The notes: generated by a model from the sequence alone, not told the origin. A DNA stretch of 64,000 bases from Chionoecetes opilio (GCA_016584305.1 JACEEZ010012922.1:117501-181500); one strand, 5' to 3'; numbered from the stretch's first letter, positions 12,088 to 23,402 are shown. Program-made: numbers and translations.

Positions 12088-12851
12088 TACCGGTGAAATT
12101 TTGAATTTTAATCAAAATTTTTTACTGTTTTTGGGCAAATTTCGTATCCCATAAGTTTTAACTACCACAAACGATATAATAAACGGTTTATTAACCCAAA
12201 AAAGCAGTACATGAGAACAGCAGGGCCGTCATAAACAATAATGTCAAGGGCTATTGGCATTATGTCGGCGAGGGGGGGGGCAAGGTGGGGGGGATGGGGC
12301 CGTGCGAGGTACATCAGCTGTGTCCCTCCTTCTCCCCCCCAGATTAGCGACAGTGTTTAGTTTGAGAGAGTTAAAATCATGAATTATTTTGTATCAATTT
12401 GAGAGAAATAAACTGTGACAGTGTTGACGCTTACGGTAATGTGAAGTATTATTCTGGATAGGGGGGGAAAATCCCCATATCCGAACCCCATATCCCGAAA
12501 AATACTTCACTTACCGTAAACGTTTTCAACACGTCTACAGCTTTTTCTCTCAAATTGATACTAAATAAATCATGTTTTAAATCCCAAATAAAAACGTCGC
12601 TAATCTGGCGGGGGAAGGAGGGAACGCTGATGTAGCCTCGCCCGGCACCCCCCCTACCCCCTTGCCTCCCCCTCGCCGCATAATGCCCAAATAGCCCTTG
12701 ACATTATTTTTTATGACACCCCTGCTGTTCTCATGTACTGCTTTTTGGAAAAATCAGCTGTTTTTATATCGTTGTGTGTTAAAATTTAAAAATACTGTAA
12801 TTTCCCAAAAATAGTAGAAATTATGATTAAAAAATTCATAATTTCCCCGGG
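12088..12851. mobile_element. Long palindromic (foldback / MITE-like) element
   Basis: Two arms of roughly 370 bases run as imperfect reverse complements around a short centre near 12,465-12,490. Matching landmarks, left then right: CAGTACATGAGAACAGCAG (12,205-12,225) against its complement (12,728-12,747); AATAATGTCAAGGGCTATT (12,237-12,255) against 12,685-12,708; CAGATTAGCGAC (12,341-12,352) against 12,597-12,608; TCAATTTGAGAGAAA (12,394-12,408) against 12,546-12,560. Outer ends are CCGGTGAAATT on the left and AATTTCCCCGG on the right. Nothing coding is present. Arms this long and centred suggest a foldback transposon or two head-to-head copies of one element. I see no clear target duplication. 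Confidence 0.8.
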
Positions 12852-14058
12852 GGACTACGCGCGAGTGCACATTCTACCTTCCCAAATAAGGACAGAAAAA
12901 AAAGTAAAAGACACCTTTAATCCACCTCGTACTGGGCTAAAACATTGGCCCGAAATCTGAGGTTCGTTTTCCTCATAGATACCGACTAGCGTCTTTCTTT
13001 CGGTGTCATATTGGCATCGTCCCTTAAATCTGTCACGGGACAGATTCACTGTCTACCCAAATCAATCGCTCATCAAAAACTTTCCGACGTGCCCAGACAG
13101 AGGTCGCGGGCGTCCCTTTCTGACGTTAAATACATCGTCCCGGGTTGGGGGGAAGTTTTTTTTCGCGCGCTTTTTACAAAAAGTGGGTTTTTTTTACGGA
13201 AAAAAGGCCTGGAAATATTTTTTGGGGTTTGGTGTTTTGAATTACTTCAACATAATTCGAAAAAAAAAATGGGTCTGGACGATATTTTAAAGGTTCGCCT
13301 TCTAAAAAATACCCATATGAAAAAAACACAGCAGAACTGCACCCAATTTGGGAAACTGGAAGCAATAAACACAAATTATATGAAGAGGTCAAAACACAAA
13401 ACACAGACTTTAAAAATTACAAGACCATTTTACATGGAAAAATTTCAAACTAAAACAGGGACTGGTTGGGTTCGGAAAAAAATCTTTCCCAAATAAAAAA
13501 CCAAACCCAAACATATCACAGATTATAAGAAGAATTATTAGCAAAATTTTTTACTTTATTTATTTTCTTTATTATATATAAATTTTTTTTCTACTTGTGT
13601 CTTCTTTTTTTTTTTAGATGTGATCTGTCTTTTGGGATCTGGGAGTTGAAAAAAATTTAAAGGGAGCAAATTGATAATAATTAAAAAGAATCATTGATAA
13701 ATGAAAAACAAAAGAAGCGACTAACAAAAAAAAAAATTTTTACAAATCTATATGCGGCGGTTAGCCCGCCATCTATCCACTTCGACTTCTTATACTTCCT
13801 TTACTTTCTTCTACTCTTTAATTATTCTTTTACCCCCCCTTCATCCCCCATCCACTCCCCTATTCAGACAAGCCTCGATGGAACAAGATGTTCCGAAAAG
13901 TCACTATCCATTGACAACTTCTTAAAAACTTATCAGAAGAACGGAAAAAAATTGTAGGGAAATATAATCCTGCATAAAAAACCCCAAAAAAGGGAAAAAT
14001 GTTAAAATGCTTTAAACCCCTTTTGCCTAAGGGGGAAAATACCCCTGCCTGGATCCCA
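12852..14058. other. No gene recognised
   Basis: AT-rich with a moderate-GC patch at 12,950-13,150. Several short open frames lack any recognisable motif. T-rich and A-rich runs at 13,540-13,740 break any long frame. Confidence 0.45.
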
Positions 14059-14059
14059 C

Positions 14060-14125
14060 ACATATATAAAATATTATATAAAATATATATATATATATAA
14101 TATATATATATATATATTTTAATAT
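14060..14125. repeat. (TA)n microsatellite
   Basis: Imperfect (TA)n directly before an LTR-like sequence at 14,133. The same arrangement, with an LTR terminus abutting (TA)n, occurs at 43,328. Confidence 0.9.
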
Positions 14126-14132
14126 AAAATAT

Positions 14133-14290
14133 ATATTGTAACACCTCGGGGGGCCTGGGGGTGTGCGCCCTTGGGGTTGAGTGGGAAAGGAGGGGAAAAG
14201 GAGGGAAGGGCCCCCCCCCCCCCCCCGCCCCTGGGGGGGCCCCCTCATCCCGGTGGAAAAGAGCGGCCGCCCGAGGTTATTAGGGGGTGG
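14133..14290 (+). mobile_element. Fragment of gypsy LTR (5' end)
   Basis: Starts TGTAACACCT and continues through GGGGGGCCTGG, a GAGTGGGAAAGGAGG-like stretch, a poly(C) run, GCCCCTGG and AGAGCGG. These are the same landmarks in the same order as the first ~140 bases of the LTR at 42,415. Homology fades after about 14,290. It is either a solo LTR fragment or the edge of a copy lost in the low-quality region. Confidence 0.65.
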
Positions 14291-15054
14291 GGGGGCCCAA
14301 TTCTTAGAGAGATTTGGTTTTCTTTCTTAGACTCGCTCGAGTTTTAAAATGAGGGGCCGGGCCCCCCTAAAAAATTTTCGACGGTTTCCCCTAAATCGTT
14401 TAAACTCGTCCAAATTTTTCGTTTGTTTGGCTGGGGTTTTGGTTTTTGGGAGTGCCCCTAGCAAAGCGGGAAAGGGCAATTCAGTTTTTCGTCCGAAAAC
14501 GAAAACCAGGGAGTGCTCCCCCCAACCCGGGAAACTTTTCGTGACAGGAAGATGTAGTGGAGAAAACTTTTGTCCCTAAACTAATCAAGCGATACCGCTT
14601 GGACCGAGAAGGGTTTATATATGTGACAGACTAGTGCGAGATGTAATATCAACCCAAACACTAAAAAAAAGGGCAAAGTGATGCCCTCAAGAACCAAACA
14701 CGATGTGTTATTATTCACCTTTGAGGGGGTCAGGGTTCCTCCGGGTTTGCCCATTTTGCTAGGGACAGTCTTTTACGGTATAGTGAGAGGGGGATGTAGA
14801 CTCCCTTCAGCTGATAAAACTCCCTTCGGGTCTCAGCCAGGCCCGAAAAACCCACTAAAATAAGTAAGTTTTATTTAAGATACTCTTGTGTTCTGTAAAG
14901 GAAATAAATGAAATAAAAAATTTTGGGCCCTTTCGTGGAGAGTTTTGGGTCCCTTCACTACCCCCTGTTTTCCCGCGGTCCGTGTTCCCCAAAATGTTTT
15001 TTGCTGCAGTCCCAGTGCAGTTTTACCCCCCGTGGGGGGGAGTACCCGTCCCCC
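14291..15054. other. No gene recognised
   Basis: Mixed composition. A frame at 14,349-14,579 on the plus strand has no motif I recognise. 14,640-14,870 has another short frame without recognisable content. Confidence 0.4.
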
Positions 15055-15190
15055 CCCAACTCTCTTCTCTCTTCTCTCTCTCTCTTCTGTCTCTTTTTTT
15101 TTCCTCCCCCTCTTTTCTCTCCCCTCTCTCCCCCTTCTCTTCTCTCCTCTCCCCCTCTCTCTCTCTCTCTCTCTTCTCCCTTCTCTCTCA
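15055..15190. repeat. (CT)n pyrimidine tract
   Basis: About 135 bases of CT, TTCT, CCCT units. All frames across it are low-complexity S/L/F or R/E/G strings. Confidence 0.95.
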
Positions 15191-15649
15191 CTAAACACAC
15201 ATATACACTAACCCCCCTAAACGGACCAGTTTAAAGTCAAGTCAAACACAACCCCCACAATTAAAAAGCCAGTAGGGTGTTTATTATCGTAAAATATTTT
15301 GATTTTTTTGGGGGATGAAGAGGGAAAAAAGGAAGAGGGCAGTAATGACAAAAAACCAGTATTTTGGTATTAGGGACCCAAACCCCATAGGATTGATGTA
15401 AGTGAGGTAGGGGGCTTTAAGCAAAAAACCACTTGCCTTTTAAAGGAAGGAGGTTTTTGGTATTAAAAAATTTCCCGCATTTCTTTACAGGCCCTCCCCC
15501 CAAAACAAGGTGTTTAACAACTCATTCAATAAAAAGGTCTCATTTTTTATCAAGGGTGGCCAGCTGAGTACCTCATTTAAATTTGAAGAAAAACCTTTTA
15601 CGAGTTTTCCCCCAAAGCTACAAATAGCTGGGCTGACTGGTATTTGGGT
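15191..15649. other. No gene recognised
   Basis: AT-rich with short homopolymers. No coding motif and no repeat unit that I can follow. Confidence 0.5.
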
Positions 15650-15975
15650 TAAAACCCTTAAAATTTAAATTTTTTTTTAAAAAAAAAAGCCCTGGGTGCC
15701 AGGCCTAAGCTTACCGTCAAAAATTTTCTTTTTTATTATAAATAACAAAACAGCCCCTGGCGGGCCCGGCCCAAGTTTCGTCCCAATTTTCTTATTTTTT
15801 TTAAATAACACAACAACCGGGGCTTTCCGGGGCCCAAAACTTTAAACCCTTTAAATTTTTTTATTTATTATAAATAACAAAAAAACCCGGGGCTGCCGGG
15901 GGGAAAGCTTACCTTCCAATTTTCTTATTTTATTATAAATAACCAACGCCGGGTTTCGGGGGCCCAAATTACCGG
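15650..15975. repeat. Tandem satellite, ~65-bp unit, 4-5 copies
   Basis: Each unit has a T/A-rich half ending in ATAAATAAC and a GC-rich half of the type CGGGGCTGCCGGGGCCCAAGCTTACC. AAATAAC recurs near 15,740, 15,803, 15,872 and 15,937, giving spacings of about 63, 69 and 65. Copies have diverged mainly in homopolymer length. Confidence 0.75.
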
Positions 15976-18079
15976 GCCAAAAAAAACTATCATTAACCTA
16001 ACTTAAAACCCCTAAATCTAAAAAACCCTTTCCCACTTTGTATTAATAAAAAAGTCCTATATTTTTGGTTTCCGCAAAATAAAAAAACCCGCACAATTAT
16101 GAGCAGAAAAAGAGAAAAAGTAACCGGTAAAGGGATGTGCAGCCCGCATACCCCCTGGGAAAAGTTAACCCCCAAATTTTTTTATTTTTTATTTCGGAGG
16201 AATTGATCATAACCATTTTGAAAATTTATCTCATTTAAATTTTAGAAATCCAGAGGAAAAAAAAGGTTTTTGGAGGGAAACGATTTGGGGGGTGGAAACG
16301 GCCCGGGTTTTATATCCTCCACAGTGGAATGTACCAAGTCACCAAATCCAGTGCATTAAGAACTACCTACCCCTAAAACATTAAACCCAAAATTGTGCCC
16401 ACCCCGCTAAAGAGAGAAAGAAGAAAAAAAAAAAAAAAAGTTAAAATATTACATTACTTAAAAAAGCCCGAAACTTAAATTTCTACAAATTGTGATGAGT
16501 TTTTATATCCCTGTAAATGCAAATTCCTTTTTAGGGAAAGCCGGTTGGGAAGGGAAAAAGGGCAAAATCCCCTTCCCTAACGTTTTTATTTTTTAAGTTT
16601 TGTTTTTTCTTTTAAGCCTTTTTTTTTAAGGGGAGAAAGCTCCTTTCCCCGAGCTTTTACTGTAATAGCCCTTTTTTATTTTTGCTTCTGCGGGTTGGGG
16701 GCCCTCTCTGTCCTCCTCTTTTGGGGGGGTTTTTCAGGGGGAGCAGCCAATGTTCCCCCAGCGCGGCGCGGGGTTCCCATCTACTACAAAAGACGGCTCC
16801 CCTTGACCCTGAGAGAGGGCCGGGCAGGTGCTGCGGTGGGGTTTCGGGCGGTGAAAGGGGCTGTTGGAGGACACCCACCAAATTCTCCAACCCCCGGGAG
16901 ACGGGGGAAAGGGTTGGGGATAGGCCGCCCTTTCAGCCCCCCCGGGGCCGAAGGGAGGTTGGGGGGTTTTCACACCGACTCCATGTCTGCCTGCAGGTCC
17001 TCGGCAGCCCCGCACACCATGGACAACGTGCAGCTCAACCCCGCCACCTGGGGGCCACTCCAGGCCTGCCGCCGGGGGCGCTGTGAAAGGGTTTCAATGG
17101 GTGCCCAGCCCATAGGCGTCCGTGGCAAGAGGCGGCCGAGAGGGGGCCCCCGGGAGGCCACCAGACATCCAGCGGGGCCTTGACTGTTTTTACCCAGCAT
17201 CCCAAGGGGCCAAGGGGTATGGCCAACGCGCTGCCATCTTGCCGCGAAAAACAGATCGCCACTGGTGCAACACGAGGAGCAGCCGGGGCACAAACAAGCC
17301 CGAAAAACAACGACCCGTTACGCCCCGCCCAGCAGCTGTCCCGACCCGAAGGTCTTTCTACACTGACTTCCCCGGCTTGGTACTAACCCGGGATAGCGAG
17401 GGAGGGTTTTTGGGGGGCGGCCCGTGTGGCACGTCCTCATAGCCCCCCCACCCCCCTGACCCATCCTGTTTTCCTGTCCCGCACAGAGCGGTCAGACAGT
17501 GCGTCGGCCCGGAACGCGGCCGCCCTCGTACGGCATTTTTCAGAAAAATTGCCCCTGCGCTGGAGGTGGCGCTCCCGCCCCCCCCCCCGATGAACACTAA
17601 GGAGCGGGAGGACCTCCGCCCCCGCCCACCTGGACCGACTGGGGCGCGGCTACAGCGGCGGGCTGATGCCCGTCATTTATTACGGGCTGTATTTTGATGT
17701 TGTGTATTTTAGTATGTGCATATGTATAGTATATGTTTTAAAAATATTAGGGGGGGCCCCACATTTAAGGGGAAAAAAAAAAAGTTTGTGGGTTTCTCGG
17801 CCGGGGTGGGAAATTTCGTCGTACTTGGCACAAGGTTCTGTGAAAAAATTTTCTTTTTCCGACGGATGATATTTCCCGCCCCGCAGTGCGGCCAAAGTTT
17901 TCACATTTAACAAAATTTTGGGGAAAAAAAGGTAAAAACTGAGATAGGGATTAGGAATCAAAATTTAGACCTTTACTCAAAATTGGTTTTGGGTTAATGC
18001 TTTTTCATTTTTACAGTGCAATTAAAAGTGTTTTAAGAAAGGGGGACGATTAGTCATACAAGCTGGACTGACACGCCCC
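15976..18079. other. No gene recognised; GC-rich block 16.7-17.65 kb
   Basis: 15,976-16,660 is AT-rich and empty. 16,680-17,660 is strikingly GC- and CpG-rich, with overlapping open frames on both strands up to 162 codons. Their translations are rich in G, P, R and A and match nothing I know, so base composition alone may explain them. 17,660-18,080 is AT-rich again. Confidence 0.4.
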
Positions 18080-18488
18080 CACAACTGGCCAGGGGGCCCA
18101 GTTCCCCTTCAGCGTTGTGGTGGGGGTGTGTGACGCTCCGCTCCCAACTTGGGGCGCCGCGTTAGTCGTTGTTGTGCCTGCGTTGGGGTGGCCGCTCAAC
18201 TCACACGTTCACGCTAAACCCCCCGAAGTGTGGCTTCGGGGCAGCCCGAACCAAACCCCCCTGGGGGGAAAAAGTTCCCAAGAAGGGGCAGTGCTACGGC
18301 CTTCTTCCACTTTGTCCGTGTGCAGGGGAAGCGGTGAAAGACGGGCTTCCCTCGTCCCCCCCGGCGGAGGTGGCGGTGGTGGGGAGAAAGCCGGACCCCC
18401 ACGCAGAAGAAAAGCCGCTGTGTGGAAGGATCCTCCGGTGTACGCATCATGGCAGACTTGGATCGGTCCAAGAAGCGGAGCGCAAAGG
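18080..18488 (+). CDS. Weak candidate: CpG-rich leader and first exon (coding from 18,449)
   Basis: A CpG-rich block (18,080-18,480) ends with ATG at 18,449, opening a 13-codon frame reading MADLDRSKKRSAK. It runs into AAAGG|GTAAGA, a good 5' splice donor with GT at 18,489-18,490. A CpG-rich leader, a short basic first exon and a strong donor would fit the start of a spliced gene. A basic N-terminus of this kind is also typical of some BEL/Pao gag proteins. No second exon is identifiable because the following sequence is AT-rich. Function unknown; the evidence is only the start codon, donor and composition. Confidence 0.2.
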
Positions 18489-18490
18489 GT

Positions 18491-19045
18491 AAGACAAATA
18501 AACAGTTGAATAATTGAATTATTTTCGCAGAATACCCAAATATAATATTTTATTTTCCCAATTGCCGACATTTAAACCGTGACCTGTCTGCCATGGGGCG
18601 CTGGCTGGTGGATGTTGCCCGAAATACTCGGAATAGTATACCGAAATTATCGAAGCTGCGAGTCATTCCCTTTCTTTCAAAAAAAAACTGAAATTTCCCC
18701 TCATAAAAAAAATTAAATTTACTCATCCACAAGGGAGGGGGAACCGCAGTCCTCCGTCCGACCTATACGTAAACTTAAAATTTTAACTTCTATGTAGATA
18801 GCGGATTTGGAATATAAGATGTTTTCCATTATTAGTAATTTTTTAATTTTTTTTTTTTTTTGATTGACAAAAATTTTGATGTATCCGAAGGTTATGGTGG
18901 GGTGTTTTGGGCTTTATATTAATTGTACTAAAATTTTTATATTAACATGATGAAAAATATTTTTTCCAATGCACTGTCAAAAACCCTTTCACATACGTAC
19001 TTTTATCGTCACCAAATTAAATATATTTTGTTTTTGTTTTTTTGT
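18491..19045. other. No gene recognised; AT-rich
   Basis: AT-rich with long T runs (18,840-18,860). No motif or repeat seen. Confidence 0.5.
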
Positions 19046-19049
19046 ATTA

Positions 19050-20945
19050 ATAAAGAACAAAGTTAGGTTGGGAAAAAATTTTTTTGGGTGGTAATAAATT
19101 TTTTAAACGATCACCTACAGACGAGCTAATTCTTTCAGTTGACTCGAGAATCGCCGGAGTTTTCATGGCGCTGATGACTTTTTTTTGGGAACATCGGGCA
19201 CGCGGACGCCTTGACCTCACACGGGGGGACGAGGGGGCCCCCTTCCTGGGGCCCAGCGTGCCGGATGGACCCCGTGGCATCATGCAAAGGGGTCGACCAA
19301 TCCTTGGCCCCAAAAGAGCGACGGGCTGGAGCGCGGCGTGCTAAAGCGGTCGACTCACCGGAGCGTGCCACACCCCGCCACGCCAGCTCATCGGGTTGGG
19401 GAGGGGCGAAAAGAGAACGGTGGTGCGACGGAGGGAAGCGGACTTCGTTCCGAGCGCAGGAATAAACCGTTCAATCGGCCGTTCCCCCCAAGGTCGCCGC
19501 ACGCCCATCATGACGCCGGGTGTGCCGCTGCGTTGGACCGCACAAGGATCTGGACCGCACCGGAGTTCTCTTTTCACCCCTGTCCCGGCGCCGACGCCAC
19601 TCCCGTGCAGCAAACCCTGCGGCGCCACCGGAGGGGGCGCCCGGGGAAGATGGCTAAGGGGATCAAGGCGGATGACCGTGAATTGCCGGCGGTGCCGCTC
19701 TCATACACTGGGACGGGAAAACTTGTCGAGGGGGTGGGCCCGGGGAGGGAATCGGAGCGATTGCCCCTCCTGGTGTCCGGTGACGGCACCAGAAGCTGTT
19801 TTGGTGCCGAAACTCGCGGGGGGACGGGCGTGCTGACCGGGGAGGGGTCTACGACGCTGCGAAAGGGGTGGGGGCCCGTCGACAACATCATCGGCAGTGC
19901 TTCGACCAAACACAGAATACCGGACCAAGGAGGGGGCGTGCGTCCACCAAATGGGACGTCAAACGGAAACTGCTCCACTTCGCTTGCCGGCAAACCACGT
20001 GCCGAGGGTAGTGGTGGGCGCAGCATTCACCGGCGCTCGGCCGTCTTCCGGCCCCGAATCCCCGTTAAGCGGTTTGTAAGTGGTGGGCCCCTCGCGAAAA
20101 CCCGGCTTCGTCCAAACCGCTCGACGACCCCCCTCGACGGCGCCGACAAGATCATCGCCACCGCCCCGCGTTGCTGAAGGGGGAAGCAGCCGGAGATGGG
20201 GCAGCTCACCTCATGTGTTGGGCGGTGAGGTTGAGGCGAACATCCGGAAAACCCGGGGCCCTACCACCCTGTGATGGTGGAAAGGGATCTACACTCTCAA
20301 GATACCCTCTTCCCGAGGATTTTTTGCTCACCCAAGCACGAGAAGAGGGAGCTGTCCGGTTTACCCGTTTATCGTCACAACTACGTGGAAACCCCTGGAT
20401 GTCCGCCCATGCTTTACCTCGGGGCCCCGCAACGGACCTCGCCCTCCTCAAAAAGCCCTCGCCGCCTATGCGACAAGGAGATCGGGGGGCATGGGCAAGG
20501 TGATGGCCCCGGAAAATGTGGACGCTCCGAGGAGCTCGTCGGGCCCCTTCCCCCTTGAGAGGCACGGTGGGCGGGAGAAGCGGGCCATCGTCCCCCCCAT
20601 GAGCAGGGGGTGGGGGAGAAGAACCCGCCTCGCCGCGCCCACGTCGCCTCGACGCAGTGGGCAGGCTCCCTGGCTCGTTTGCGAGACCAACTCGTCGGCC
20701 CCGTCACCGCCCCCCGGGGCGGTCACGATTTCCTCAACGCATCCCCGGGCCCGGGGTCGGGGGGGGGACTACACCCCCGGCTCGTCGGCCGCGCCCGTCA
20801 CCTAGGGGGGTGAACGACTTTGCGGGAGGGGGGTCGCCCCCCCAGCGCGTTTCTGCGGCGCCATCACCGCGGGAGGAAAAAAGCGACACACCTTCTGCAG
20901 GTCGTGGGGCGCCACCGGGCGTTGTACCCGTGCGCGAATAGGTTT
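19050..20945 (+). pseudogene. Decayed DNA transposase, related to the one at 43.8-46.0 kb
   Basis: GC-rich remnant of the same transposase family as the better-preserved copy at 43,787-46,020. By changing frame I can follow: a DRT...DR segment near 19,535-19,560; a damaged HWDGKL (first Asp) near 19,705-19,725; LPLLVSGDG (19,759-19,785); CFD..QNTG (second Asp, about 19,893-19,920); LLHFACR (the C of a C-x-x-H motif, about 19,974-19,995); VVVGAAF then SSGPE (20,010-20,060); a CGRSEELVG segment (20,517-20,545); and a final VND...REEK block (about 20,811-20,880), where the third acidic residue should lie but is damaged. There are many frameshifts. Whether these are real or consensus errors cannot be told here. 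The transposon ends were not found. Confidence 0.6.
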
Positions 20946-21334
20946 TAGGATGGCGCGCACGGGGGTTTGTTTTTTTTTTTCTCTCCCCGTGTAGACCGTA
21001 GAGGTTTAAAAGTGGAAAACTTGGCCGCTCTGCGGGACGGGATAAGTTTTCCGATCGGAATAAAATTTGCACCCTCCCTTTTATATTGTATCGACAAGAA
21101 TTTCCCACCGGCCCAACGAATCCGAAAAAAAATTTTTAAAGGGACCCCCCTAAATAATGTATAAAAAAGTAAAAAATAAATAAAAAAAAAAAAAAAAAAA
21201 AAACTCTTCCTTGAGATGTGTAGCTTTAGTTTTTCCCCCTCTTTTTAGGGGGCTTTTGCCTGACCTTCGTCAACCCGAAGGGGAAGGTTCGCAGTTGGGA
21301 TGGTGGTTAAATGTGCTGACTCCCCAGTGGGGGA
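20946..21334. other. No gene recognised; poly(A) at 21,175-21,202
   Basis: Contains a long A run (21,180-21,202), the sort left at the 3' end of a retroposed copy, and a short GC-rich stretch (21,240-21,330) with CCCCAGTGGGGGAGC. No coding homology. Confidence 0.45.
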
Positions 21335-21690
21335 GCACCGCTTCACTTTTTTTTTTTTTTTTTTTGAATGGGGCCTATAGGCCTGTAGGCAGTGGTGACC
21401 CAGGGGTCGGAGGGGCTTGGAGGTTCCCCGAGGGCTGTGATGGTTGGTCCCCCGCCCGTGGGGGCGATTTTTTGTAGGGCGCCTTTATAGAGGTCATGCC
21501 CCCCCCCTGTGGGCCTCCGATCCCCTCGCAATCGAAGGTAGATTGATGAGCGGGGATGGGGTGTTTTAGGCCACTCGACGGGCAGAAAATTTTTTTTTTT
21601 TTTTCAGGGCCCAACTCGGGTCACCAGAAGAGTCGGAGACGCAACCACTCCGCACCCCCCTCCCCCAAGCTGCTGTATGTTTTTAATCAT
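21335..21690 (-). mobile_element. tRNA-derived SINE, minus strand, damaged copy
   Basis: Same element as 57,985-58,345: GCCTGTAGGCAGTGGTGACC, then GGGCTSTGATGGTTGGTCC, then CACTCGACGG, then ACTCGGGTCACC, then GTCGGAGACGC and ACCACTCCGC, all in that order. The poly(T) at 21,345-21,365 marks the 3' tail, so the element is on the minus strand. An internal poly(T) of about 14 at 21,592-21,604 replaces normal sequence. The promoter A box is damaged by loss of one base. Confidence 0.8.
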
Positions 21691-22285
21691 CCCCACCCAA
21701 AAGTTGATGAAGAAGGGATCATGTTTCGAATAAAAGCTTTAGAGAGGCTCACTAAAAAAATTTTTTTTTAAAAATTTAATAAGTCGCACTTATTTAAGCC
21801 CTGGAACAATATCCATATAACTCTATTTCTCTTCCCACTGCCGTAGTCTTGATAATTTTCTTATTTGTTCTTGATATCATCTATTAATATACTAAACCCC
21901 ACCTCTAACCTAACCAAACATAATCTGATTTAACCTAACTTAACTGTTTTTGGTTGTAACAACTAGATTCTAGGTCGTATATGTATCAGCATTATTATTC
22001 AATTGCGCCATGGAAAATTGGGTTTACAAGACTCAGAATGAAGAAATCTACACTATGAAACAGGTTTAGGAATTGTCAGACTCGAGGATGACCTAAACCA
22101 AACGGTAAATATTCCGCAGGAGTTGGCGGCGCCAACCAACCGGACAATCGCGCACCATCAAATTAGTTTTTTGAACCTAAATAACTCAACATAACCTAAT
22201 CCAAATCTACACTAGGCCTAACATAGCCTAAACCAAATCTTAACATAACCTAAATCTAACCTAACCTAAACTAAACGTAACCTAA
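21691..22285. other. AT-rich DNA with degenerate CCTAA words
   Basis: No gene. From 21,895 to 21,955 and 22,175 to 22,285 the words CCTAAC, CATAACC and CCTAACCTAA recur. They are a degenerate form of the (TTAGG)n arthropod telomere repeat seen better at 32.3 kb. Confidence 0.6.
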
Positions 22286-22286
22286 C

Positions 22287-22545
22287 TCAGTAATTTGGTA
22301 ATAATGGACGAGGACTTCGCGGTCGTTTTCAGAGACACCACTATTTTTTCCTGGTCTTCAATAGGTGCATTTTCTAATGGAGATAGTTTTATTTTGTGCA
22401 AACCCATAGTTAAGAAAAGAAAAAAAAATCATCACCGAATGTTAGGGTACCGTTTCCATTAAAACACTGTATCTCCATCAGAAAAAGCATTTAAAGTTGG
22501 CCGGGAGAAATTAGTCAGGGTCTTATAGGTTTTAATGAAACCTAA
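22287..22545 (+). mobile_element. MITE-like repeat (TCGCGGTCGTTTT family), copy 1
   Basis: Contains TAATAATGGAC, CGCGGTCGTTTTCAGAGACACC, ATAGGTGC and CTAATGGAGATAG in that order. Further copies occur at 32,920-33,176 (opposite strand) and as the two arms at 33,235-33,612. It is non-coding, followed by AAACCTAACC words that also follow the other copies. Confidence 0.7.
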
Positions 22546-22742
22546 CCTAATCTTTTAGGTTTTAATGAAACCAAACCTAACCTGGAAAATCTTAAGATCA
22601 AGGGTTCCACGCTAAGCTGACCCAAATGTTGGCTCTACGTATTATACTTACTGTCCTTAACACATCTGTTTATATTTTAATGAGTGCCGATCCTTACTTT
22701 GCCTGCATGGCCGATATTAAATTTCAGGTTCTTGAGAAAAAC

Positions 22743-23402
22743 TATTAGCGTACTGGTTATATATTTATTATATGTATGTGTTAATCGATACTAATACAGT
22801 GTGTGAGTGTCTGTGTGTCTTGTACTGGCGCCTAGCGGATGCTGAGTGCTGACACCTTTTATGAGGTTATGTTGACGAAGTATCACGCCATGGCCCATAA
22901 GGATGACGTGGAAAGTCAACCCGGTGTCTTGAAGCAACACGTAGACGCACCTCGCCCCTGGCTCCAGAAGACACACACAAGTTGTGTGTGTGTGTCATCT
23001 CAGCGCTCTGCCCAAGGATGATGACGCTGACGAGAGTACAACAGGCCTGAGAGACATGTCCACCGGAACCTGTCAGTTCTGGCCTCCTTTCCTTATATGC
23101 TGCAACTGGCCGGACAGGGGACAGAACACAGAGATCACCAGGAGACGTGTTACCTTGCGCTCCTACTCACGACACCTTCCTGTGTGTCTGTTTGTACTCC
23201 ACACCCAGGAGGTGTGGAGTACCTTGTCACGACATTTAACTGTTCCCGGCTCTGTCTATTAGACATTAGTTTCATTGACCGTTACTTAACGAACTGCGTG
23301 ACATCATTAATGTATAAATCTCACAGTGTACAGATATGTATATATATCTTGTAATTATTGTTCTGGTACTTTATATTAACAAGCCTTATAAAACAACCGC
23401 TC
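22743..23402. repeat. 660-bp direct repeat, left copy (LTR candidate)
   Basis: Nearly identical to 31,007-31,660, starting TATTAGCGTACTGG and ending ACAACCGCTC. Near its end it carries an ATAAAA signal (AATAAAA in the other copy) after a GT/T-rich stretch, as LTRs often do. It does not start TG or end CA. The two copies enclose 7.6 kb. Against the LTR reading, no target duplication is visible outside the pair. Confidence 0.7.

Noticed and set aside
16657..17442. Overlapping frames of up to 162 codons in the GC-rich block
   Set aside because: High GC removes stops in all frames; several strands and frames are open at once and none shows a motif.
19338..20177. 279-codon plus-strand frame as an intact gene
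   Set aside because: The transposase motifs are spread over several frames, so this single frame is an accident of GC-rich decayed sequence.
22839..23354. Frames shared by the two 660-bp repeats as a conserved small protein
   Set aside because: Indels between the copies shift the frames and the translations carry no motif; only DNA-level duplication is supported.
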